A stretch of 64,000 bases of DNA, taken from contig NZ_FOVZ01000005.1 of the NCBI RefSeq assembly GCF_900115295.1, forward strand, positions 310,001 through 374,000, given 5' to 3'. The notes under the pieces were generated by a model. The model saw only the letters and a program-made list of their open reading frames with translations, made no database searches and was not told the DNA's origin. The position numbers were made by a program, and so were the translations under genes. Shown in pieces: positions 39,511 through 47,202 of this stretch (positions are counted from its first letter, which is position 1; each line of letters begins with the position of its first letter). Source of the stretch: Sphingomonas sp. OK281. GTDB lineage: Bacteria > Pseudomonadota > Alphaproteobacteria > Sphingomonadales > Sphingomonadaceae.

Positions 39511-39601
39511 CACCCCGGCGGAGGCCGGGGCCCAATTGGGCGAACCGCAGTGATTAAGTCGAAACGCTAACCCAATTGGGCCCCGGCCTTCGCCGGGGTG
39601 G
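39511..39601. repeat. inverted repeat, family B
   Basis: CACCCCGGCGGAGGCCGGGG and CCCCGGCCTTCGCCGGGGTG arms between adaptor and permease genes of one operon. Confidence 0.85.
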
Positions 39602-39605
39602 ACGC

Positions 39606-40883
39606 CTATCTCGCGAGCGTGGCCTCACCCGAGATGGGCTGGACCGAGGCGGGCGCACTCGTACCCGAGGCGACCACGATCCGGCCAACCTTCGGCGCAA
39701 CCGTGGCACCCGGCATCGCCATCTGAGTCCCCTGGATGATGATCCGGTCGTTCGGCCCGATCCCCGAGCGCACGATGCGGAGGCCATCGACCACGGGCCC
39801 AAGCTCGACCGGCTTCTGGCTCACGACGTTCTTCGCATCGATCGTCAGCAGGACCTTCCGCGCCTGATCGGTCTGCACCGCATCGTCGGGCACCAGCAGG
39901 GCCTGCCGCGTCCCCGCACTCGCGAGGCGCATGTTGCCGAACATCCCTGGCGTCAGGAAATACCCCGGGTTGGCGAGGACCGCGCGGCCGCGGATCGTGC
40001 CCGAGCGCTGGTCGAGGCCGTTGTCGGTGAAGTCGAGCTTGCCCTTCCAGCGATGCTCGGTCTCGTCCTGCAACTGGATCTCGACCGCCGCCGGCGTCGC
40101 GCCGGGCTGCCGTGCGCGCTGCGTCTTGAGGTACAGCGCCTCGGAGCCGTCGAACGTGAAGTAGATAGGATCCAGCGCGTTGATCGTCGTCAGCACCGTG
40201 CCGCCGGTACCTTCGCCGCCCGCGACCTGATTACCCGCATCGACGCGGCGATCGGAAATGCGACCGCCGATCGGTGCGCGAACCTGCGTGAAGCCGACAT
40301 CGAGCGCACGGGCACGTTCGCGAGCCTGTGCCGCGGCGAGTGCGGCCTGGGCTGCTTCCAGCTTGCCACGCAACGCGTCGACTTCGCCTGCCGAAACCGC
40401 TTCATCGGCGACCAATCGCTGGGCGCGACCAAGGTCGGTGCGAGCCAGCGACAAGGCGCTCTTTGCGCTGGCGACGTTGGCGTGTGCCTCAGCCAGAGCT
40501 GCGGCAAACGGGCGGGAGTCGATCGTGAAGAGCAGCTGCCCCTTGCTGACGATTTCTCCGTCGCGGAAATGGATACCGGTGACTTCGCCGGCAACGCGCG
40601 GACGGATCTCAACCGTCCGGCTCGGTGCGAAGCGGCCGACATAATCGTCCCATTCGCTGACCTGCCGCACCAGCGGCGACGCGACCGTGACGGAGGCGGG
40701 CGGGGGGGCTGCCATCGCCGCGTCGGGATGGTCGAACATCTTCACGCCGACCGCACCGAGCAGCGCGATCGGCACGAGCACCATCGCGCCGCGCTGCCAT
40801 GCCGGTCGTCGGTGACGGTCCGCGGGCGGCGACGACGCGACATTGGCGTCGTTCGCGGCCGTGATCGTGGTAAGTTGGTTCAC
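39606..40883 (-). CDS. RND periplasmic adaptor (MexE/AcrA type)
   Basis: 425 residues. One N-terminal membrane segment (about residues 33-50), lipoyl half RTVEIRPRVAGEVTGIHFRDG, a coiled-coil hairpin and FTQVRAPIGGRISDRRVDAG. It bridges permease and channel. The ATG overlaps the end of the 132-residue gene (ATGA). Confidence 0.93.
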   Translation of the reverse strand: MNQLTTITAANDANVASSPPADRHRRPAWQRGAMVLVPIALLGAVGVKMFDHPDAAMAAPPPASVTVASPLVRQVSEWDDYVGRFAPSRTVEIRPRVAGEVTGIHFRDGEIVSKGQLLFTIDSRPFAAALAEAHANVASAKSALSLARTDLGRAQRLVADEAVSAGEVDALRGKLEAAQAALAAAQARERARALDVGFTQVRAPIGGRISDRRVDAGNQVAGGEGTGGTVLTTINALDPIYFTFDGSEALYLKTQRARQPGATPAAVEIQLQDETEHRWKGKLDFTDNGLDQRSGTIRGRAVLANPGYFLTPGMFGNMRLASAGTRQALLVPDDAVQTDQARKVLLTIDAKNVVSQKPVELGPVVDGLRIVRSGIGPNDRIIIQGTQMAMPGATVAPKVGRIVVASGTSAPASVQPISGEATLAR

Positions 40884-41278
40884 GCTGCGATGCTCCGCTT
40901 CTGCTGGATGCCGACGCGCATGCCGGTCACGCTCTCGACGAGCGTTTCGATCTGTGCCTCGGCAAAGCCGGCGGCGAGGAAGCCCTGGATCTCAGCCATC
41001 GGCAGCGCGAAACCACGCCGCCAGGCGTACACGGCCATCCGCCGCAACGCCTCCAGCCGGGGATCGGCGAGCCGCGACGCGGTGCTCAGCCCGAACAGGC
41101 TGCCCATCGCGCGTGACATGCGGCTCGGGCCGGACAGGCTGCGCAACGTGTCGCGCTTGGCGAGCGCGATGACGCTCCATTCCAATGCCGAGAAGCCGGT
41201 CGGGGCAGGGGCTGCCACGGCCTGCGTGCGGCTGGTGACGGGCGAAGCGAACATGTTGTCGAGGTCGAGATAAGCCAT
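40880..41278 (-). CDS. hypothetical protein leading the RND operon, 132 aa
   Basis: Not recognised. No signal peptide; helical, with GFSALEWSVIALAKRDTLRS, ADPRLEALRRMAVYAWRRGF and a tail FAEAQIETLVESVTGMRVGI. GGGGG-rich sequence precedes the ATG. Overlap with the adaptor gene (ATGA) ties it to the pump. Could act as a regulator or accessory; sequence does not tell. Confidence 0.75.
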   Translation of the reverse strand: MAYLDLDNMFASPVTSRTQAVAAPAPTGFSALEWSVIALAKRDTLRSLSGPSRMSRAMGSLFGLSTASRLADPRLEALRRMAVYAWRRGFALPMAEIQGFLAAGFAEAQIETLVESVTGMRVGIQQKRSIAA

Positions 41279-41501
41279 GGGATTGTCCCCCTTTTGATCT
41301 TGGGCAAGCGCTGGCCTTCGTCGGTGGACGGTCCACCGACGTCAGCTGGTCGCAAGGCGTGCGCGGTCGTTGTCGGCACATCCCCGTGCCGCGCTTGCCC
41401 GCATGGAATTTTCGAAAATCAGGCCGAAGCCGTCTTAGGTTTGAACCGTGGTCATGGGTTGGTGTCCCCGGCTGCTCCATCCGAAGTAGGAGAGAGCTTC
41501 G

Positions 41502-41515
41502 ATACCAGTCGGTAT
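41502..41515. promoter_or_regulatory. TetR-type operator, copy 1
   Basis: ATACCAGTCGGTAT, sharing the core TACC-N4-GGTA with the copies at 41551 and 42207. Lies before the RND operon. Confidence 0.65.
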
Positions 41516-41550
41516 ATAAACCTGACGTTCATCTAGTCAACAAGACTTTT

Positions 41551-41564
41551 GTACCGGCCGGTAT
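41551..41564. promoter_or_regulatory. TetR-type operator, copy 2
   Basis: GTACCGGCCGGTAT, containing the perfect palindrome TACCGGCCGGTA, 30 bases from the tetR stop. The rest of the 315-base gap 41279-41593 shows no gene. Confidence 0.65.
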
Positions 41565-41593
41565 TTTTTCCCGCGGCGCGGTAGAAACCGTGT

Positions 41594-42208
41594 CTATTTG
41601 GTTGGCCACATCAGCATGCTGGTCTCGACGAGCTGCTGGAGCTCGGTGCAGCTCGCCCCCGAACCGGCCTGGATCGACAGCCCCTGCATGATCGCGAAGA
41701 GGTACCGCATCAGCGCATGCGACTCGAGACCTTCGGGGAACTCGCCCGCAGCCTTGGCTTCGTCGAACCGCTTCATCAGCGCGGCTTCGGACGACGCGCG
41801 GCGCTTGGCGACCTCGGCCTTGATCGGCTCGGCTTCGGCGCTGCACGCGACGCTGCTGATGACGCTGAGACACCCCTTGGGGTCGCAGGTGCTCATCTGC
41901 ATCTGAAGCGCACCGCGGAGCAGGTTTTCCGCTACGGCACGCGCGGTCGGCGCGTCGAGCGCTGACGTCATATAGGCGAGCTTCTCGCGCTCGTAGAGGT
42001 CGAGCGCCTTGTGGAACAGCGCCTCCTTGTTGCCGAACGCGGCGTACAGGCTGGGCTTGGTGATCTTCATCTCGGCGGTCAGTTCCGCCATCGATGCACC
42101 CTCGTAACCATTCCGCCAGAACACGCGCAACGCACCCGCCAGCGCTTCGTCGAGATTGAACTCGCGGGGGCGGCCCTTGGGGGCGGTGAGCGTGCAAAGC
42201 CTATTCAT
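41594..42208 (-). CDS. TetR-family repressor of the RND operon
   Basis: 204 residues. Helix-turn-helix at about residues 33-55 (MAELTAEMKITKPSLYAAFGNKEALF), with ligand domain similar to AcuR/YcdC types (CDPKGCLSVISS). The gene is on the same strand as, and just upstream of, the RND operon. Its start codon overlaps an operator copy, suggesting tight autoregulation. Confidence 0.92.
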   Translation of the reverse strand: MNRLCTLTAPKGRPREFNLDEALAGALRVFWRNGYEGASMAELTAEMKITKPSLYAAFGNKEALFHKALDLYEREKLAYMTSALDAPTARAVAENLLRGALQMQMSTCDPKGCLSVISSVACSAEAEPIKAEVAKRRASSEAALMKRFDEAKAAGEFPEGLESHALMRYLFAIMQGLSIQAGSGASCTELQQLVETSMLMWPTK

Positions 42209-42220
42209 ACCGTTCGGTAT
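42207..42220. promoter_or_regulatory. TetR-type operator over the tetR start, copy 3
   Basis: ATACCGTTCGGTAT; on the minus strand its end supplies the first bases of the tetR ATG. A short or absent leader is implied. Confidence 0.65.
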
Positions 42221-42272
42221 ATAGTGAGGGCGCGCAAAAGGTCCAGTGACTGGAATATGTTGCCGGGGGTGC

Positions 42273-43574
42273 TCACCGACCGACCGCGGTGTAGGCGAAC
42301 CCAGCCTGTTCGACGTCCGCGCGCTGATAGACGTTGCGCAGGTCGACCATGACCGGCCCGGTCATCACGCGCTTCAGCCGCGCGAGGTCGAGTGCGCGAT
42401 ACGCATCCCATTCGGTCACGATCACGACCGCGTCGGCACCCTCGGCCGCGTCATAGGCGTCCGTGCAGTAGACGAGGTCGGGCATCATCGCCTTGGCCGG
42501 TGCCATGCCCTCGGGGTCGTGCGCGCGGACCGTCACCCCGGCGTCGGCGAGTGCGGTCGCGATCGCGAGGCTGGGGGCGTCGCGCATGTCGTCGGTGTTC
42601 GGCTTGAACGTCAGCCCGAGCAGCGCGACCGTCTTGCCGCGGGGGGTGTCGCCGAGTGCGTGCAGGACTTTCCGGCCCATTGCGCGCTTGCGGCTGTCGT
42701 TCACCTTCACGACGGCTTCGACGATATGGACCGGCGTGTCGTAATCCTCTGCCGTCTTCAGCAGCGCCAATGTGTCCTTGGGGAAGCACGAGCCGCCATA
42801 GCCCGGCCCGGCGTGAAGGAACTTCTTGCCGATCCGGTTGTCGAGCCCGATCCCCCGCGACACGTCCTGCACGTCGGCGCCGACTGCCTCGCACAGGTCC
42901 GCGATCTCGTTGATGAAGGTGATCTTGGTCGCGAGGAACGCGTTCGCCGCGTATTTGATCAGCTCCGACGTGCGACGGCTGGTAAACAGGATCGGCGATT
43001 CGTTGAGGTAGAGCGGACGATACACGTCGCGCATCACCTGCTTGGCACGCTCGTCCTCGGTACCGATGACGATGCGGTCGGGGCGCTTGAAGTCGCCGAT
43101 CGCGGCGCCTTCGCGGAGGAATTCGGGGTTCGAGACGACCGCCACGTCGACGTCCGCACGCTTCTCGCGGAAGATCGCCTCGACTCGGTCGCCGGTGCCG
43201 ACGGGGACGGTCGACTTGGTCACGACCACGGTCGGGCCGGTGACCGCCGCGGCGATCTCTTCGGTCGCGGCGAACACGTAGCTGAGGTCGGCATGGCCAT
43301 CGCCGCGCCGCGACGGCGTACCGACCGCGATGAAGATCGCGTCGGCGCCCGCGACCGCGCTGGCGAGATTAGTGGTGAAAGTCAGCCGGCCCGCGGCGAC
43401 GTTCGACGCGACGAGCTGGTCGAGGCCGGGTTCGAAGATCGGCATGCGACCGGAGAGCAGCGCGTCGATCTTCGACTGGTCCTTGTCGACGCAGATCACG
43501 TCATGGCCGAAATCCGAAAAGCAGGCGCCGGACACCAGGCCGACATAGCCAGAACCGATCATCGTGATGCGCAT
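42273..43574 (-). CDS. ugd: UDP-glucose 6-dehydrogenase
   Basis: 433 residues. NAD-binding start MRITMIGSGYVGLVSGACFS; the catalytic Cys is in GYGGSCFPKDTLALL. It oxidises UDP-glucose twice to UDP-glucuronate for surface polysaccharide. LGLTFKPNTDDMRDAPSLAI marks the C-terminal domain. No polysaccharide genes lie next to it. Confidence 0.95.
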   Translation of the reverse strand: MRITMIGSGYVGLVSGACFSDFGHDVICVDKDQSKIDALLSGRMPIFEPGLDQLVASNVAAGRLTFTTNLASAVAGADAIFIAVGTPSRRGDGHADLSYVFAATEEIAAAVTGPTVVVTKSTVPVGTGDRVEAIFREKRADVDVAVVSNPEFLREGAAIGDFKRPDRIVIGTEDERAKQVMRDVYRPLYLNESPILFTSRRTSELIKYAANAFLATKITFINEIADLCEAVGADVQDVSRGIGLDNRIGKKFLHAGPGYGGSCFPKDTLALLKTAEDYDTPVHIVEAVVKVNDSRKRAMGRKVLHALGDTPRGKTVALLGLTFKPNTDDMRDAPSLAIATALADAGVTVRAHDPEGMAPAKAMMPDLVYCTDAYDAAEGADAVVIVTEWDAYRALDLARLKRVMTGPVMVDLRNVYQRADVEQAGFAYTAVGR

Positions 43575-43705
43575 GGACGTTCCCCGTAAAAGCCGCGCGA
43601 CCTATCGTGAGTAATGCGCGCGCGTGCAAGCTGGCGGGCGCAACCAAAGCCGATCATACCGGTTGAAACTTCGACCAACCGATGGCGCAACACAGGAGCG
43701 AGACG

Positions 43706-44152
43706 ATGGCGGACGACTTCAAGCAGGCAGTCGATGATGGCGCGAACGCAAGCAAGGCGGCGACCGACCGCGCGGCGGATGCCGCCAAAGGCGCAGCAGA
43801 CACGATGCGCGAGAATGCCGATAAGGCGCGCGGTGCATTCTCGGAGAAGATCGTCGATCCGGCGCGGCGCGCAGGCGAGGCGATGAAGGAGTCCGGCGGC
43901 AAGATCGCGGAGGGCGGCGCGACGATTGGCAAGGCGATGATCGATCAGGCCGAGCAGAACGCGCGCGAGGCCTTCGCGGCGATGCGCGAGGCGGCAAGCG
44001 CCAGCGACCTGACGCAGGTGATGAAGATCCAGGGCGACTATCTGCGCGAGCAGAGCCAGCGGAGCATGAGCCAGGCGCGCGAGATCGGCGAGCTGATCAT
44101 GAAGTTCGGCAAGGACGCGGTCGCGCCGTTGCAGGGCGGCGGGACCAAATAG
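43706..44152 (+). CDS. phasin-family protein
   Basis: 148 residues. ATG 43706 (MADDFKQAVDDG) follows AGGAG by 7 bases. Ala/Glu-rich amphipathic helices, then the phasin segment (LTQVMKIQGDYLREQSQRSMSQAREIGELI). Phasins coat polyhydroxyalkanoate granules; some act as small stress proteins. No PHA gene is adjacent. Confidence 0.88.
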   Translation: MADDFKQAVDDGANASKAATDRAADAAKGAADTMRENADKARGAFSEKIVDPARRAGEAMKESGGKIAEGGATIGKAMIDQAEQNAREAFAAMREAASASDLTQVMKIQGDYLREQSQRSMSQAREIGELIMKFGKDAVAPLQGGGTK

Positions 44153-44165
44153 GCGGTCTGGCCGA

Positions 44166-44199
44166 TACGCCGCTCCCCGTTTCGCGGTGGAGCGGCGTA
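44166..44199 (+). terminator. 11-bp hairpin after the phasin gene
   Basis: TACGCCGCTCC and GGAGCGGCGTA arms with a 12-base loop; no U-tract. It could serve either convergent gene. Confidence 0.45.
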
Positions 44200-44272
44200 C
44201 GGACGAGCAAGAACGCCGCCGCTCCAACGGGATGACGGAGCCGTGGCCCGCCAGCCTTGACGGTTTCCAGAC

Positions 44273-45271
44273 TTAGACGAACACTCCGACCAACAGATAC
44301 GTGCCCGCGCCGATAAGACCTGCCGCCGGCAACGTCAGCGTCCAGGCGACGACGATATTGCTGGCCACGTTCCAGCGGACGGCGGACAAGCGCCGCGCCG
44401 CTCCTACGCCGACGATCGATCCGGTGATCGTGTGAGTCGACGAGACGGGGATGCCGAGATACGTCGCGGCGAACAGCGTGATCGCGCCGCCGGTCTCCGC
44501 ACAAAACCCCTGCGCCGGCGTCAGGCGCGTGATCTTCGAGCCCATCGTGTGGACGATCCGCCAGCCGCCCGAGAGCGTGCCCAGCGCCATCGCCGCCTGG
44601 CAGGACAGCACCACCCAGAGCGGCACGTGGAATTCACCCCCGAGCAGCCCCTGCGAATAGAGCAGCACGGCGATGATCCCCATCGTCTTCTGAGCATCAT
44701 TGCCGCCATGGCCGAGCGAATAGAGCGCGGCAGAGACCAGCTGGAGTTTGCGAAAGCGCTTGTCGACCCCGAGCGGGGTGAGCTTGAGGCTGGTCCAGGC
44801 GACGATCAGCACCAGCACGAGTGCGAGGCCCAGGCCGATCGCGGGCGAGGCGAAGATCGCAAGGACGGTGGCGATGACGCCCTTCCAGACGATCGCGCCG
44901 AAGCCGACCTTGGCGATGCCGGCGCCGAGCAGCCCGCCGATCAGCGCATGGCTGCTGCTCGACGGGATGCCGAGTACCCAGGTGATGACGTTCCACGCGA
45001 TCGCACCCATCAGCGCGGCGAAGATCACCTGCGCGTCGATAACGTGAGCCTGGACGATCCCGGTGCCGACGGTCTGCGCGACGTGGAGGCCGAACACCGC
45101 GAACGCGATGAAGTTGAAGAACGCGGCCCAGAGCACGGCGTATTGCGGCTTCAACACGCGGGTGGAGACGACGGTCGCGATCGAGTTCGCCGCGTCGTGC
45201 AGGCCGTTCAGGAAGTCGAACAGCAGCGCGATGCCGATCAGGCCGATGAGGAGCGGGAGGGAGAGGATCAT
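44273..45271 (-). CDS. pit: low-affinity inorganic phosphate transporter, Pit family
   Basis: 332 residues, about 10 membrane segments. PHO4 signature GLHDAANSIATVVSTR near the N-terminus and its repeat VSSTHTITGSIVGVG near the C-terminus. It imports phosphate as a metal-phosphate with protons. The DUF47 gene upstream, on the same strand, is its usual partner; two repeats lie in between. Confidence 0.93.
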   Translation of the reverse strand: MILSLPLLIGLIGIALLFDFLNGLHDAANSIATVVSTRVLKPQYAVLWAAFFNFIAFAVFGLHVAQTVGTGIVQAHVIDAQVIFAALMGAIAWNVITWVLGIPSSSSHALIGGLLGAGIAKVGFGAIVWKGVIATVLAIFASPAIGLGLALVLVLIVAWTSLKLTPLGVDKRFRKLQLVSAALYSLGHGGNDAQKTMGIIAVLLYSQGLLGGEFHVPLWVVLSCQAAMALGTLSGGWRIVHTMGSKITRLTPAQGFCAETGGAITLFAATYLGIPVSSTHTITGSIVGVGAARRLSAVRWNVASNIVVAWTLTLPAAGLIGAGTYLLVGVFV

Positions 45272-45291
45272 GCCGCCGCTCCGGACGCCGT

Positions 45292-45410
45292 CGGACTCCC
45301 CTCCCTGGAAGGGAGGGGCAGGGGGTGGGTCGGTATGGGGCGGGTGTCACGATCCATCTCGGGCCGCCCCACCCCCAATCCCTCCCTTCCAGGGAGGGGA
45401 GCAGATGCGG
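45292..45410. repeat. inverted repeat, family D
   Basis: CTCCCCTCCCTGGAAGGGAGGGG and its reverse at the other end, with GGGGTGGGTCGG inside. Same family at 51531 and 56003. Confidence 0.85.
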
Positions 45411-45442
45411 TTGCTCCGACCGTCGTTGCTCGGCCACAGGCC

Positions 45443-45546
45443 CCACCCCGGCGAAGGCCGGGGTCCAATTGGAGAGGTTGCAGTAACGGCGCGCGGTCCT
45501 TCGTTATTGCCGTCCCCCAATTGGGCCCCGGCCTTCGCCGGGGGGG
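45443..45546. repeat. inverted repeat, family B
   Basis: CCACCCCGGCGAAGGCCGGGG type arms, adjacent to the family D copy. Together they fill the 306-base gap between DUF47 and pit genes. Confidence 0.85.
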
Positions 45547-45577
45547 AGCTTCGTGGAAACTCTCGGACCCAAACACA

Positions 45578-46225
45578 TCAAGCATGGTCGATGACCAGCC
45601 CCTGGATCTCGTTCGCGACGTCTTCGAAGCGGTCGACGATCTTTTCCAGGCTGCTGTAGATTTCGCGGTTGATGATGAAGGTCATCGGGTCCGCGCTGAT
45701 CTTCGACGCCTGGAACAGCGCGCGCAGGCCGGTGTCGTGGATGTCGTCGGCATGCCCCTCGATCTGGATCAGCCGCGCGGTCAGGTCGTGTAGCCGTCCC
45801 GCGTTGGTCCCCAGCGACCGCAGCAGCGGGATCGCCTCCGCCGTAATCCGTGCGGCCTCGACGATGATGCCGGCCATGTCGCGCATCTGCGGCGAGAATA
45901 CGGTGACCTCGTACAGCGCGATCGCGTTGGCGGTGCCGTTCATCTGGTCGATCGCGTCGTCCATTACGCCGATCAGGTCGGTGATCGCGCTGCGGTCGAA
46001 CGGCGTCACGAACACGCGGCGGACGTCCTGAAGCACCTCGCGCGTGATATCGTCAGCCTCGTGCTCGCGCTTGACGATCTCGGCGATCTGGCTCTCGATC
46101 GAGCCTTCGCCGTGGAGCAGCCGTGCAAGCGCATCGGCGCCGGCGACCAGGGTCGCGGCATGCGCGTCGAACAGTTCGAAGAATCGCCCCTGCTTCGGCA
46201 TCAGCGACTGGAACCAGCCCAGCAT
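45578..46225 (-). CDS. DUF47 (PhoU-like) Pit accessory protein
   Basis: 215 residues: MLGWFQSLMPKQGRFFELFD, then DALARLLHGEG and a helical PhoU-like bundle with EHEADDITREVLQDVRRVFVTPFDRSAITDLIG and IEGHADDIHD, metal-binding patterns. DUF47 proteins accompany and modulate Pit transporters. ATG 46225 has a strong AAGGAG 7 bases upstream, so this product is surely made. The frame is also open upstream into a Nudix domain. Confidence 0.88.
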   Translation of the reverse strand: MLGWFQSLMPKQGRFFELFDAHAATLVAGADALARLLHGEGSIESQIAEIVKREHEADDITREVLQDVRRVFVTPFDRSAITDLIGVMDDAIDQMNGTANAIALYEVTVFSPQMRDMAGIIVEAARITAEAIPLLRSLGTNAGRLHDLTARLIQIEGHADDIHDTGLRALFQASKISADPMTFIINREIYSSLEKIVDRFEDVANEIQGLVIDHA

Positions 46226-46669
46226 CGGAATTCTCCTTTTCGCACTTGTGCGCACGACGGGTAAGATACGTTGCGCGAGCGATGCCGGGATCGGCGGCTC
46301 ACGGAAGGCAGCGATCAGCGCCTTCAGGCCGGGCTCATTGACAGCCTCCGCCGCGCGATCAAGCGTAAACCAGCGTGTGTCGCGCTGATGACGCTCGGGC
46401 CATTCCTCGACCTGCTCGACGAATGCGAGCGGAAATACCGTCACGACCATGTCGCGGTAGCGGCCCGTGCGGCGGCGTTTGCGGTACGCGAATTGCCCGA
46501 CCGGCGCGGGGCAGGGGATGCCGCGGATGCCGGCTTCCTCATACGCCTCCTGCGCGGCGGCCTCGTGGCTGGCGAGGCCTGTGATGGGGTTGCCCTTGGG
46601 GATCACCCACCGGCCGGTATCGCGCGACGTGATCAGCATGACGCGCGCGTGCCCGGTCTCGTCGATCAC
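45578..46669 (-). CDS. in-frame Nudix-DUF47 fusion reading
   Basis: The frame containing DUF47 continues 148 codons upstream without a stop and encodes a Nudix hydrolase of the 'W.xPKG' (DIPP-like) alphaproteobacterial type: TGRWVIPKGNPITGLASHEAAAQ and the box end EAYEEAGI. The first available start is a GTG at 46669, but homology-like sequence (IEQIGALPY) runs about ten codons before it, with no standard start there. A fusion of about 363 residues would result if translation begins at or before 46669. Both the Nudix stop and its start seem lost. Confidence 0.5.
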   Translation of the reverse strand: MIDETGHARVMLITSRDTGRWVIPKGNPITGLASHEAAAQEAYEEAGIRGIPCPAPVGQFAYRKRRRTGRYRDMVVTVFPLAFVEQVEEWPERHQRDTRWFTLDRAAEAVNEPGLKALIAAFREPPIPASLAQRILPVVRTSAKRRIPMLGWFQSLMPKQGRFFELFDAHAATLVAGADALARLLHGEGSIESQIAEIVKREHEADDITREVLQDVRRVFVTPFDRSAITDLIGVMDDAIDQMNGTANAIALYEVTVFSPQMRDMAGIIVEAARITAEAIPLLRSLGTNAGRLHDLTARLIQIEGHADDIHDTGLRALFQASKISADPMTFIINREIYSSLEKIVDRFEDVANEIQGLVIDHA

Positions 46670-46891
46670 ATAGGGAAGGGCGCCGATCTGCTCGATGGTC
46701 CGGGTCCTCGCATCCGCAGAATCGCGGGGAAAGCGAGGAGCTTATACTCCGCATTTACACAAGGATAGCGGTACGGCGGAAGCTTCGTTGGCGATTACCG
46801 ACTGCCTGTTTCTGTCCCATTGCCGGACGCCGCCGGCTTAACCACTTTTGCCACTGGTCGAATTAGTAAACGCGACGTTAACGTTTGCATC

Positions 46892-47056
46892 ATGACCAGA
46901 CGCCTAGTCCTCACCAACGAAGCCGCCCGCCATCCACTGCGCCGATCGCTCCCGCCGCCGGTGATCGCGCGCGCCAGGAACGACGATCAGGACGTGAAGC
47001 TGTTCCTGCTCAGCTTCGCGGCGTTCTTCACCTGCTTCTACAGCTTCATTTTCTGA
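46892..47056 (+). CDS. small membrane protein, 54 aa
   Basis: A soluble Arg-rich N-terminal part (RRLVLTNEAARHPLRRSL), then one C-terminal hydrophobic segment DVKLFLLSFAAFFTCFYSFIF. ATG 46892; earlier in-frame start at 46820 is less likely. Similar tail-anchored small proteins are frequent in sphingomonads (recollection, not search). Confidence 0.6.
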   Translation: MTRRLVLTNEAARHPLRRSLPPPVIARARNDDQDVKLFLLSFAAFFTCFYSFIF

Positions 47057-47064
47057 GGCGAGCA

Positions 47065-47190
47065 ATCCTCCCCCGCTAGGGGGAGGTGGCGCCAAAGGCG
47101 ACGGAGGGGGAGGATACGGAGCAGATGTTGCGTTTGCCTCCCCCTCCGTCAGGCTGACGCCTGCCACCCCCCCCTGGCGGGGGAGTATCG
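47065..47190. repeat. inverted repeat, family C
   Basis: ATCCTCCCCCGCTAGGGGGAGG and CCCCCCTGGCGGGGGAGTAT arms between convergent genes. Confidence 0.85.
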
Positions 47191-47202
47191 CACCGTCGGC
47201 GC

